Of a DNA stretch of 64,000 nt, positions 18,320 to 26,126 are shown piece by piece. The position numbers and the translations under genes were made by a program. The stretch lies in the NCBI RefSeq assembly GCF_030010415.1, contig NZ_JASCSA010000009.1. One strand, given 5' to 3'. Numbering within the stretch: the stretch's first letter is position 1; every line of letters starts with the position of its first letter. The notes beneath the pieces were generated by a model that was not told where the DNA came from, searched no databases, and was given only the letters and a program-made list of their open reading frames with translations. Source of the stretch: Cobetia amphilecti. GTDB taxonomy: Bacteria > Pseudomonadota > Gammaproteobacteria > Pseudomonadales > Halomonadaceae.

Positions 18320-19561
18320 TCACGCGCTGGCGATGATACCCGTCGGGTTGAGCGAAGATGGCTCGCGCTCGTCGCCCGCAGGGGAAGACGCCGAAGGGCC
18401 AGTGGCGGCGTCGACTCCCGGATGTGTCTTGGACACCGTGGGCTTGGACACAGGGGGCTTGGACACAGGGGGCTTGGATAGAGGTGTCTTGGAGCGTCGG
18501 CCGGGCACTTCACGTACCAGGCGCGGCATCAGGAAGCCGGGCAGATGCTCAAGCAGCGCTTCCATCAAGTTGCAGGCCTCTTCATCGCTGACCGCGAAGT
18601 GGGCGGCGCCCTGCACGGGGTCGAAGGCATGCAGGTAGTAGGGCAGTACGCCGCACTCGAAGAGGCGCTCGGCGAGGGCCGTCTGCACTTCCACGCTGTC
18701 ATTGACGCCGCGCAGGATGACGCCCTGGTTGAGCAGGGTGACGCCGGCGCTCTTGAGGCGAGTCATGGCGGCAGCGACGGCGTCGTCCAGCTCGTTGGCA
18801 TGGTTGGTGTGAATGACCAGCACCTTCTGCAGGCGTGTGGCGCCCAGCCAGCCGAGCAGCTCGTCATTGACGCGGTCCGGAATCACCACCGGCAGGCGCG
18901 TGTGGATGCGCAGGCGCTTGAGATGCGGAATCTCGCCCAGCGACTCCACCAGCCACGCCAGGCGCTTGTCGGGCGAGACCAGCGGGTCGCCGCCGGACAG
19001 GATCACCTCGTGGATGCGCTCGTCGGCGCGCAGGTAGTCGAGGATATCCTGCCACTGCGCGCGGCTGGGCTGATGGTCGTCATAGGGGAAGTGACGGCGG
19101 AAGCAGTAGCGGCAGTTGATCGCGCAGCCACCGCTGGCCATCAGCAGCACCCGGTTGGTGTACTTGTGGATCAGCCCCGGCAGCGGCGTATGCTCGGCCT
19201 CTTCCAGCGGATCGGTGACGTAGCCGTCGAGCACATCGGTCTCGGCGTCCAGCGGCAGCACTTGGCGCAATAGCGGGTCGTCGGGATCATTGGCGCGGAT
19301 GCGGCTGGCATAGGCCTCGGGCACGCGGATCGCGAACAGTTCATGGCCGTCACGGGCGCCCGGCAGCCACTCGCGCTCCAGCCCCAGGCGCTCCAGCAGA
19401 GCCTGTGGAGAGCGGATCACGTCGCGTAGCTGTGCACGCCAGTCATTCGGGGCCGACGGGGCTTCAGCGGCAGATGAGAAGGCCTCTGAGGCACGACTTT
19501 CATGGCTGGTGTGCGGGATGGTATGCAAGGATGCAGGGGTTCGGGTTATCATGCGCATCAC
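18320..19561 (-). CDS. epmB: EF-P (R)-beta-lysine synthesis enzyme EpmB (lysine 2,3-aminomutase-like)
   Basis: EpmB is a radical-SAM, PLP-dependent aminomutase that turns L-lysine into (R)-beta-lysine, which EpmA attaches to elongation factor P. The radical-SAM triad is in GGCAINCRYCFRRHFPY (Cx3Cx2C), and the PLP/SAM region includes ILSGGDPL and RIHTRLPVV. At 413 aa it exceeds E. coli EpmB (342): the extra length is an N-terminal tail and a C-terminal tail of about 65 residues with Ser-Lys-Pro-Pro-Val repeats encoded by a 15-bp tandem array. The tail is beyond the conserved enzyme. It is divergent from efp across 82 bases, with epmA behind efp. Confidence 0.92.
   Translation of the reverse strand: MMRMITRTPASLHTIPHTSHESRASEAFSSAAEAPSAPNDWRAQLRDVIRSPQALLERLGLEREWLPGARDGHELFAIRVPEAYASRIRANDPDDPLLRQVLPLDAETDVLDGYVTDPLEEAEHTPLPGLIHKYTNRVLLMASGGCAINCRYCFRRHFPYDDHQPSRAQWQDILDYLRADERIHEVILSGGDPLVSPDKRLAWLVESLGEIPHLKRLRIHTRLPVVIPDRVNDELLGWLGATRLQKVLVIHTNHANELDDAVAAAMTRLKSAGVTLLNQGVILRGVNDSVEVQTALAERLFECGVLPYYLHAFDPVQGAAHFAVSDEEACNLMEALLEHLPGFLMPRLVREVPGRRSKTPLSKPPVSKPPVSKPTVSKTHPGVDAATGPSASSPAGDEREPSSLNPTGIIASA
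18428..18487 (-). repeat. In-frame 15-bp tandem repeat in the epmB tail
   Basis: About four head-to-tail units of cttggacacaggggg (plus strand) start at 18428, 18443, 18458 and 18473; the middle two are identical. Fifteen bases equal five codons, so the array reads as S-K-P-P-V type repeats and copy-number change keeps the frame. Confidence 0.85.
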
Positions 19562-19643
19562 TTCTAGTCATGATTGCAGCCAATTGACTGCAATCTGGAA
19601 TTCATGGCGGGCAAGACCCGTTAACGAGTCGAGAGCGAGCAAG

Positions 19644-20210
19644 ATGGCCAACTATTCTACCAACGAATTCAAGTCCGGTCTGAAAGTGATGCTGGACAAT
19701 GATCCCTGTGCCATCGTCGATAACGAACTGGTCAAGCCGGGCAAGGGCCAGGCCTTCAACCGCGTCAAGCTGCGCAACCTGAAGACCGGTCGTGTATGGG
19801 AGCGTACTTTCAAGTCCGGCGAGAGCATCGAAGCCGCCGATGTCATGGAAGTCGACATGGAATACCTCTACACCGACGGTGAGATGTGGCACTTCATGCG
19901 TACCGATGGCTCCTTCGAGCAGTACGCCGTCGATGGCAAGGCGCTGGGCGACACGGTCAAGTGGCTGAAAGAGCAGGTCGTCTACACCATCACGCTGTGG
20001 AACGACAACGCGATCGCCGTCACCGCGCCGAACTTCATCGAGCTGGAAGTCGTCGAGACGGACCCGGGCCTCAAGGGCGACACCGCCAACGGTGGCTCCA
20101 AGCCGGCGACCCTGTCTTCCGGTGCCGTGGTGCGTGTGCCGCTGTTCATCAACCAGGGCGAAGTCCTCAAGGTTGATACCCGCAGCGCCGAGTACGTGTC
20201 TCGCGCCTGA
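19644..20210 (+). CDS. efp: Elongation factor P
   Basis: EF-P (188 aa, as in E. coli) binds between the P and E sites and rescues ribosomes stalled on polyproline. Residues 31-37 read KPGKGQAF with Lys34 at the tip, the residue that EpmA modifies with beta-lysine. The three beta-barrel domains are complete, ending EVLKVDTRSAEYVSR. I chose ATG 19644 because it gives the canonical MANYSTNEFKSG start; upstream in-frame codons do not. Flanking epmB and epmA complete the modification pathway, which agrees with the lysine (not arginine) at position 34. Confidence 0.98.
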   Translation: MANYSTNEFKSGLKVMLDNDPCAIVDNELVKPGKGQAFNRVKLRNLKTGRVWERTFKSGESIEAADVMEVDMEYLYTDGEMWHFMRTDGSFEQYAVDGKALGDTVKWLKEQVVYTITLWNDNAIAVTAPNFIELEVVETDPGLKGDTANGGSKPATLSSGAVVRVPLFINQGEVLKVDTRSAEYVSRA

Positions 20211-20345
20211 GCCCTTTCGCTCACGTCGTGAACACCCTGATGCCTCGCCTCGTGCGGGGCATCATCGTTTGTGCTGCTCATTCGTGCTCCTCATTCCTGC
20301 ACGACTGGCCAGCGTCTCCCGCTGATCCCTTCCTCGAGCCTGTCC

Positions 20346-21512
20346 ATGTCTGATGCCGATTCTTCCGCCGCTGCTTCACCTCTCTCAGCCGCTGCCGCGC
20401 CAGGCGCCGCCCTGGCAGAGGACTGGGCGCCCACTGCCACGCGCGAGCGGCTCGTCCAGCGCGCGCGTCTGATGAGTGAGGTACGCACCTTCTTCGCCGA
20501 GCGTGAGGTGCTGGAGGTGGAAACGCCGGTGCTGGGGCAGGCCGGTTCGACGGATGTCGGTCTCGCGTCATTGTCCTTGACCGCACAGCTGCCGGGCGAG
20601 CGTGAGCGCGTGCCGATGTGGCTGCAGACGTCGCCGGAATTTCACATGAAGCGATTGCTGGCGGCCGGCAGCGGGCCGATCTTCCAGATCGCGCGTGCCT
20701 TCCGCGATGGCGAGGTCAGCCGCCGCCACAATCCCGAGTTCTGCATGCTGGAGTGGTATCGCCCCGGCATGAGTCTTGAGGCGCTGATGACGGAGACCTG
20801 CGAGCTGATCCGGCGCGTGATGGCGCTCGGGGCACAGTTGACCGGCCAGCCGTCGCTGCTCAGTGAGTCTCAAGACGCCCAGGTAAGGCCTGCCATCACG
20901 CCTTACCGTGCGCTGTTTCGCCGTGTGCTGGCGCTGGACCCCTTCACGGCCTCCCTCGAGGAGCTGCGAGCCGCCTGTGTGCGAGAATGTGAGGTAGTGG
21001 CTGACGACTGGTCGCATGAGACCTGCCTGGATGCGCTGATGAGTCTGGTGATCGAGCCGACTCTTGGCTCAGGGTCACAGGGAGCAGAAGCACAGGGCGC
21101 AGGAGCGCAGGGGCCAGGGTCAGAGGGGATAGAAGCGCAGGGACAAGCTACCGTGGAGCTGGTCACCGAGTACCCGGCCGCGCAGGCTGCTCTGGCGCGC
21201 AAGCATCAGGACAGTGAGGGTGATTGGGTGGCGTCGCGTTTCGAGGCCTATGTGGCGGGCATCGAGCTGGCCAACGGCTATGACGAGCTGACCGATGCCA
21301 GTGAGCAGGCGGCACGCTTTGCCGAAGACAATGCCGCGCGAGTCGCCCAGGGGCTGCCTGAGGTAGCGGCGGACCAGCGTCTGGTGGCGGCCTTGCGGGC
21401 GGGAATGCCCGCGGGGAGCGGGGTGGCACTGGGGCTGGATCGCCTGATCATGCTGGCGCTGGGAGAGCGCGATATCTCGGCGGTGATCGCTTTTCCGGCA
21501 TCACGTGCTTGA
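20346..21512 (+). CDS. epmA: EF-P-(R)-beta-lysine ligase EpmA (GenX/PoxA)
   Basis: EpmA is a paralogue of class II lysyl-tRNA synthetase lacking the anticodon-binding domain; it ligates (R)-beta-lysine to EF-P Lys34. Class II motifs are visible: motif 2 in FQIARAFRDGEVSRRHNPEFCMLEWYR and motif 3 in GVALGLDRLIMLALG. Length is 388 aa versus 325 in E. coli: the excess is an Ala/Ser-rich N-terminal tail of about 35 residues and a Gly/Gln/Ala-rich insert at about 237-268, just before VTEYPAAQAALAR. The ATG at 20346 lacks a strong RBS but fits conservation best. It follows efp by 135 bases. Confidence 0.93.
   Translation: MSDADSSAAASPLSAAAAPGAALAEDWAPTATRERLVQRARLMSEVRTFFAEREVLEVETPVLGQAGSTDVGLASLSLTAQLPGERERVPMWLQTSPEFHMKRLLAAGSGPIFQIARAFRDGEVSRRHNPEFCMLEWYRPGMSLEALMTETCELIRRVMALGAQLTGQPSLLSESQDAQVRPAITPYRALFRRVLALDPFTASLEELRAACVRECEVVADDWSHETCLDALMSLVIEPTLGSGSQGAEAQGAGAQGPGSEGIEAQGQATVELVTEYPAAQAALARKHQDSEGDWVASRFEAYVAGIELANGYDELTDASEQAARFAEDNAARVAQGLPEVAADQRLVAALRAGMPAGSGVALGLDRLIMLALGERDISAVIAFPASRA
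21061..21147 (+). repeat. Low-complexity repeat encoding an EpmA insert
   Basis: Degenerate repeats of the type (g/a)cagggagcagaa encode runs such as SQGAEAQGAGAQGPGSEG. The segment interrupts an otherwise conserved part of the enzyme and stays in frame. Confidence 0.7.
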
Positions 21513-21903
21513 AAGCCGATATGAGAGGCAGCTTTCGATGTGATTTGCGTGAATCCCAGCGTTTATTGCCAACACGCTTGCCGAGCGTGCGTCGACTAGA
21601 CTGGAGAAGTCAGCGTGGAGGGTTGGCGCTTGCCGGCGAAGCCCGCAGGCAAGGTGATGGCAGGACCAGGGCAATGGTCGCAGCGGGTCTTCTTTTATCG
21701 GGCATGGTGAAAGAAGGCGACAGATGATGGCTCGAACCCTCGGAGCCTTCGAGGCATCATCCGGCAGTCGCGTCGTGAGAGCGTGACGCCCGTCATGGAG
21801 GACTCTGATCTGTTTGGGCACTGAAGGTAGTGATCACCCCGATGGCAGCGTTCATCGCGGGGCAAGGCAAGAAGGCGAGGAGCGCGGTCAGGCTCCTGTC
21901 GTT
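21513..21903 (+). other. Non-coding stretch after epmA
   Basis: About 390 bases without a convincing gene; the one open frame (72 codons) has no recognisable family or RBS. Because a strong terminator follows at 21904, this is either a long epmA trailer or holds a small RNA. A TAGACT -10-like hexamer occurs at about 21595 but without a good -35 element. Confidence 0.4.
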
Positions 21904-21934
21904 AAAAAGGGAAGCCAGGGGCTTCCCTTTTTTT
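21904..21934. terminator. Strong rho-independent terminator
   Basis: aaaagggaagcc pairs with ggcttccctttt, a 3-base loop, followed by a run of T. A-run on the opposite side lets it also serve psd on the minus strand. Confidence 0.93.
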
Positions 21935-21999
21935 ATGCCCGGGTTTCATGTGCGGGCTTTATGCACGAGTGTCGTGCTCGCGCTGCGCCAGGCCTGACC

Positions 22000-22932
22000 T
22001 TATTTCTCGTCTGTGGCCGGCGTGTCCTGCGCCGTCTCTGTCGCATGCTCTTCTGACTCGGCTGGCGCTGTCGCAGGCGGGCGCATGCCGAGTGACTGAC
22101 CCATGCTGACCTTCTGGCCCGGTGTCAGGGCGTCATCGAACTCGACGCTGTCCGGGAAGCACATCACCACGGTGGAGCCGAGCTGGAAGCGGCCCATCTC
22201 GGCGCCATGCGCCAGCTCGATGAGTTGATCGAAACGGGTCGTCTCGACATCACCGGAAAGCGGCGTGACCTGACCGCTCCAGACGGTCTTGATCGCCGCG
22301 ACGATCATCGCGCCCACCAGCACCATGGCCATCGGACCATGCTCGGTCTCGAAGATGCACACCAGGCGCTCGTTGCGCGCGAAGAGGCCCGGCACGTGCT
22401 TGGCAGTGGCTTCGTTGACCGAGAACAGGCGTCCCGGGACGTAAGCCATCTCGACCAGACGACCGGCCACCGGCATATGGACGCGATGGTAGTCCTTCGG
22501 TGACAGATAGACGGTGGCGAAGCGACCGTTGCGGAAGGGCGCGGCACGCTCTTCACTGCCACCCAGCAGCTGGGTCAGCGAAAACGCCTGACCCTTGGCC
22601 TGTACCAGGGTGCCGTGTTCGATGTTGCCGAACTGGGACAGTACGCCATCGGCCGGTGATACCAGGCCTTCACCGATGGGGCGGGCATCCGCCTTCAGGG
22701 CGCGGGTGAAGAAGTCATTGAAGCAGGCGTAGGCACGCGGATTCTCCTCGAGCGCCTCGTTCATGTTGACGCCGTAGGCCTTGATGAAGCGCTCGATGAA
22801 GGTGTTCTTGACCCACGGATTGGTGCAGGCGGCGACACGGCCGATGAGGCGTGAGATCAGGTGCTGGGGCAGTGGGTACTGGCTCAGGGAAAACAGCTTG
22901 GCGCGATCCACGATGGCGATCCTTGCAGGCAC
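22000..22932 (-). CDS. psd: Phosphatidylserine decarboxylase proenzyme
   Basis: Psd decarboxylates phosphatidylserine to phosphatidylethanolamine at the inner membrane. The proenzyme self-cleaves at the LGST motif, seen here at residues 251-254; Ser253 would become the pyruvoyl group (E. coli Ser254). Other signatures are SPADGVLSQFG, YLSPKDYHRVHMP and VNEATAKHVPGLFARNERLV. Length 310 aa (E. coli 322), with a Glu/Thr/Ala-rich acidic C-terminal tail. It lies downstream of rhdA on the same strand but is separated from it by a stem-loop, so it may also have its own promoter. Confidence 0.96.
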   Translation of the reverse strand: MPARIAIVDRAKLFSLSQYPLPQHLISRLIGRVAACTNPWVKNTFIERFIKAYGVNMNEALEENPRAYACFNDFFTRALKADARPIGEGLVSPADGVLSQFGNIEHGTLVQAKGQAFSLTQLLGGSEERAAPFRNGRFATVYLSPKDYHRVHMPVAGRLVEMAYVPGRLFSVNEATAKHVPGLFARNERLVCIFETEHGPMAMVLVGAMIVAAIKTVWSGQVTPLSGDVETTRFDQLIELAHGAEMGRFQLGSTVVMCFPDSVEFDDALTPGQKVSMGQSLGMRPPATAPAESEEHATETAQDTPATDEK

Positions 22933-22947
22933 TTTCAGGAATGAAAA

Positions 22948-22970
22948 GCCCGCTCCTCGAGAGGGCGGGC
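22948..22970 (-). terminator. Stem-loop between rhdA and psd
   Basis: On the minus strand gcccgccctc pairs with gagcgggc and is followed by TTTT. It is positioned to end, or partly attenuate, transcription coming from rhdA 230 bases upstream. Confidence 0.6.
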
Positions 22971-23156
22971 GTTGGCCGGCAACAGCGGCGGCCAGCAGTT
23001 GGGCTGCACCTTAGCCCATCGTCAATAACGGCTCAAGCCTGCGGATTGCCGCAGCCGTGGGCCTGGCGACAGTTGCCAGGCAGGCCATGCGCGTCATCCC
23101 GGCATGGCCTGCCTTGGCGTGCTGGCGTTCGACAGGCCCGTCTCAGGCTGCCGTCT

Positions 23157-23199
23157 GGAGCCTTCAGTCTGTTATCAGGAGCCTTCAGCCCATTATCAG
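23157..23199. repeat. 21-bp imperfect direct repeat downstream of rhdA
   Basis: ggagccttcagtctgttatca is followed directly by ggagccttcagcccattatca. It ends 4 bases from the rhdA stop codon, in the rhdA-psd spacer. Confidence 0.7.
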
Positions 23200-23202
23200 T
23201 CG

Positions 23203-24066
23203 TCAGCGTTCGATGGGCGTATCGTCACGGTTGCCCCATTCCTTCCAGGAGCCCGGATAGGCGCGCACATCGCTGAAGCCCAGCGCCTGACCCACCAGCC
23301 AGGTCAGGCCGGAGCGGTGATGGCTCTGGCAGTGCGTCACGATGTGCTGTTCGGGGTTGAGGCCGCGAGCGCCCAGTTCGGTCACCAGCTCCGCATAGTC
23401 GCGGATACGCAGGTTGCGCTCACGGTCCATGGCCTCGGTCCACTCGAAATGCACGGCGCCGGGGATATGGCCGAGGCGGGCGTTCTGGCCCTTCTCGCCG
23501 CGATACTCTTCCGCGGAGCGCGCATCCCAGACCACGACGCTTTCCTGCGGGTCCTCGGCCGCCAGTCGATCGAGAATGTCTTCCCGCGTCGCCATCACGC
23601 TGGTGTCCATGTAGGCGGCGTGATACTCGCTGGGGCTCCAGTCGCTGGCGGTGTCGCTCAACGGGAGGCCATCGCCTTGCCATGCGTGCAGGCCACCATT
23701 GAGGTAGCTGTAGCGGCTATGGCCGAGCAGCGCCAGGGTCCACAGCAGGCGTCCGGCCCAGCCGCCGCCTTCATCGTCATAGGCCACCACATGGCTGTCG
23801 CGGGTGATGCCAAGGGCTGACATCACGCCAGACAGCGCCTCGGGGCTCGGTACGCCGGGAATGTCATCGTCATTGCTGCCGACCAGCTGCTTGAAGTCGA
23901 GCAGGCGAGCGCCGGGCACATGACGCGCATGGCTCTCGGCTTTCAGCGGCACGTCGACGATCACGATATCAGGATGGTCGAGCATCTCCGCGAGCTGCTG
24001 CGGTTCGACGATCAAGGGCAGCAGGTCGGCTTCCGAGGGGGAAGGGCGTGAAGAATCGTGAGACAT
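23203..24066 (-). CDS. rhdA: RhdA-type thiosulfate sulfurtransferase (rhodanese)
   Basis: A tandem-domain rhodanese of 287 aa that transfers sulfane sulfur to cyanide or thiol acceptors. Only the second domain is catalytic; the active-site loop is HCQSHHRSG with Cys246. This resembles the unusual CQTHHR loop of Azotobacter vinelandii RhdA and not the CRxGx[RT] loop of bovine rhodanese or the CGSGVTA loop of SseA. The C-terminal YPGSWKEWGNRDDTPIE is also RhdA-like. The rhdA-psd neighbourhood is as in Pseudomonas. It could be involved in sulfur supply to Fe-S proteins, as proposed for RhdA. Confidence 0.88.
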   Translation of the reverse strand: MSHDSSRPSPSEADLLPLIVEPQQLAEMLDHPDIVIVDVPLKAESHARHVPGARLLDFKQLVGSNDDDIPGVPSPEALSGVMSALGITRDSHVVAYDDEGGGWAGRLLWTLALLGHSRYSYLNGGLHAWQGDGLPLSDTASDWSPSEYHAAYMDTSVMATREDILDRLAAEDPQESVVVWDARSAEEYRGEKGQNARLGHIPGAVHFEWTEAMDRERNLRIRDYAELVTELGARGLNPEQHIVTHCQSHHRSGLTWLVGQALGFSDVRAYPGSWKEWGNRDDTPIER

Positions 24067-24226
24067 GGCGTAATCCTTGCTTCTACGAAGAGAGTGATCC
24101 TTCCGGCATCATGGCACGTCGGCTGGCACTGTGGTCAAGTCACTGCGATCAAGTGACTGCGGCGAGGCGAAGTGTCACCGCGCCAGATTCCTTGCCATCT
24201 TGTCCCCTGAAACGACATGTTTTCAG

Positions 24227-24232
24227 TATAAT
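24227..24232 (+). promoter_or_regulatory. Perfect TATAAT -10 element
   Basis: A consensus TATAAT stands out in the rhdA-permease gap, pointing toward the NCS2 permease, but no convincing -35 hexamer lies 16-18 bases upstream. If used, it would give an mRNA leader of about 420 bases. Confidence 0.4.
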
Positions 24233-24342
24233 GCCGCGCGTCACATTCTGGGGCGAACGTGTGAATGTCCAGTGCGCACGCATAACGGTACAGACGTGGA
24301 CGACGCGTGTTCCAGCAGGGCGCAGTGCGCGCCATGACCTGA

Positions 24343-24422
24343 CCTTCTGGACAGCCTTCTGGACAGGCTTCTGATCAGCTGGCGAGGCTAGCCAGTAGCC
24401 CCAGCAGCCAGTAGATCCAGTA
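24343..24422 (+). repeat. Two adjacent tandem arrays in the permease leader
   Basis: Three 12-bp units ccttctggacag (24343, 24355 and a degenerate copy at 24367) are followed by two 16-bp units starting gccagtag (24391-24406 and 24407-24422). The rest of the 596-base gap (24067-24662) shows no gene, and I could not match it to a known riboswitch. Confidence 0.75.
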
Positions 24423-24662
24423 GGTCTTGTCGAAAGAAGCGCTTGTTTCAGTGCAGCGGGCCTGAGGCGAATGCCACATTCTGGCCCTCGGGAACACCCT
24501 CTTCGCGGCCCCAGGCAATACACTGTCTATCGCCAGCGGCGCTGCTGCACTCTTCGAGTGCGGTACGGGCGCTCAACGTGTGTCATTTCGGTGCAGCGTG
24601 TCGGCGAACCGTCGACGCTGAGCTGCTACTCAATCGCTTCATCCTGAACGGGAGTCATCACC

Positions 24663-25997
24663 TTGCTCGAGCGCCTATTCTCACTGCGTGCCGAAGGCAC
24701 CACGACGCGCACGGAAGTGCTGGCGGGTATCGCCACCTTCATGGCGTCGATGTACATCATCGTGGTCAATCCCGGCATCCTGTCAGCCGCCGGCGTGCCA
24801 TTCAGTGCCGCACTCACGGCGACCGTGCTGGTCAGCTTCTTCGGCAGCCTGATGATGGGCCTGTACGCGCGCAACCCGATCCTGGTCGCGCCGGGCATGG
24901 GCATCAATGCCCTGTTCGCCTACACCATGGTACTGGGCGGCGGCATGAGCTGGGAGGTCGCGCTGGGCTGCGTGTTCTGGGCCGGCGTCATCTTCGCGGT
25001 ACTGGCCATGTTCAACGTGCGCCGCCTGGTGATCGATGCGATTCCCGCTCAGCTTCGCTACGCCATCGCCTGTGGTATCGGCCTGTTCATCACCCTGATC
25101 GGTCTGGTGAATGCCAAGCTGATCGTCTCCAACCCGGTCACCGTGGTCAGCGTGGCGCCGATGACGCCCTCGCTGGTGGTCTTCCTGCTGGGGCTGGCGC
25201 TGACCGCCATCCTGGTCGCGAAGCGCATCCACGGCGCTCTGATCATCGGCATCATCGTCACGACCCTGATGGCGACCACCATCGGGCGTCTGTGGGGGGA
25301 TGGCAGCGCCTACTTCCCGCCGGAGATCGCCCAGCCGACGCTGGTCAACTTCACCGGTATCTTCGCTGCGCCTGATTTCAGCGGCCTGCTGGCGCTGGAC
25401 CTGCTCGGTTCGCTCAAGGTGGCCTATGCGCCGTTCATCTTCGTCATCCTGTTCACGGTGTTCTTCGATGCGCTCTCGACCTTCATGGCGGTGGCCGAGG
25501 CGGGCAATCTGAAGGACGAGAATGGTGACCCGCGCAATATCCGTCGCTCGATGATGGTGGATGCCTTCTCGGCGCTGGTGTCCGCGCCACTCGGCACCAG
25601 CCCGGCGAATGCCTACATCGAATCGGCGGCCGGTATCAGTCAGGGCGGACGCACCGGGCTGGTCGCGGTGGTGGTGGCGCTCTGCTTCCTGCCGTTCCTG
25701 TTCCTGGCACCGTTGCTGTCGCTGGTACCGTCCATCGCGACTGCCCCGGCGCTGATTCTGGTCGGCGTGTTCATGATGGAGCCGATCGGCAAGATCCACT
25801 GGCACCAGTTCGATGATGCGATTCCGGCCTTCATCGCCATGGTGATGATTCCGCTGACCTACTCCATCACCCACGGTATCGTGTTCGGCTTCCTGAGTTT
25901 CGTGGTCATCAAGCTCGGCGTCGGCAAGGCGCGCGAGATTCGCCCGACCATGTGGGTGCTGTTCGCGCTGTCACTGCTGCTGTTGCTGGAAGGCTAG
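24663..25997 (+). CDS. NCS2-family (AzgA-like) purine permease
   Basis: A 444-aa inner-membrane permease of the nucleobase:cation symporter-2 AzgA/GhxP group, which imports adenine, guanine or hypoxanthine. The sequence starts MLERLFSLRAEGTTTRTEVLAG, typical of the family, so the TTG at 24663 is the probable start, with GGGAG about 10 bases upstream. Conserved features are ARNPILVAPGMGINALFAY, FFDALSTFMAVAEAGNLKDENG and APLGTSPANAYIESAAGISQGGRTG, with about 12-14 hydrophobic helices. Which purine it carries cannot be decided. It sits between rhdA and rsgA, a site held by motAB in Pseudomonas. Confidence 0.88.
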   Translation: MLERLFSLRAEGTTTRTEVLAGIATFMASMYIIVVNPGILSAAGVPFSAALTATVLVSFFGSLMMGLYARNPILVAPGMGINALFAYTMVLGGGMSWEVALGCVFWAGVIFAVLAMFNVRRLVIDAIPAQLRYAIACGIGLFITLIGLVNAKLIVSNPVTVVSVAPMTPSLVVFLLGLALTAILVAKRIHGALIIGIIVTTLMATTIGRLWGDGSAYFPPEIAQPTLVNFTGIFAAPDFSGLLALDLLGSLKVAYAPFIFVILFTVFFDALSTFMAVAEAGNLKDENGDPRNIRRSMMVDAFSALVSAPLGTSPANAYIESAAGISQGGRTGLVAVVVALCFLPFLFLAPLLSLVPSIATAPALILVGVFMMEPIGKIHWHQFDDAIPAFIAMVMIPLTYSITHGIVFGFLSFVVIKLGVGKAREIRPTMWVLFALSLLLLLEG

Positions 25998-26058
25998 GCT
26001 TCGAAAGCGGTGGTGATGTGTCTCGAGGCTGTGATGTAACTCGAGTGCCTCGTGCATG

Positions 26059-26099
26059 AAAAAGCCCCGCCAGGCAGTGACTGCCTGGCGGGGCTTTTT
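26059..26099. terminator. Bidirectional terminator, permease/rsgA
   Basis: A perfect 20-bp inverted repeat (aaaaagccccgccaggcagt and its complement) around a single base, with T-runs both ways, between convergent genes. Confidence 0.95.
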
Positions 26100-26126
26100 G
26101 TTGACGGCTTTTTTGATAGCGCCTGA

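Noticed and set aside
24067..24662. Known purine riboswitch upstream of the permease
   Set aside because: I could not place the conserved purine aptamer loops or a following terminator; recorded only as an unexplained leader.
24783..25874. A 363-codon minus-strand frame over the NCS2 permease
   Set aside because: Shadow, rich in Asp/His/Gln/Arg, the complement of hydrophobic codons.
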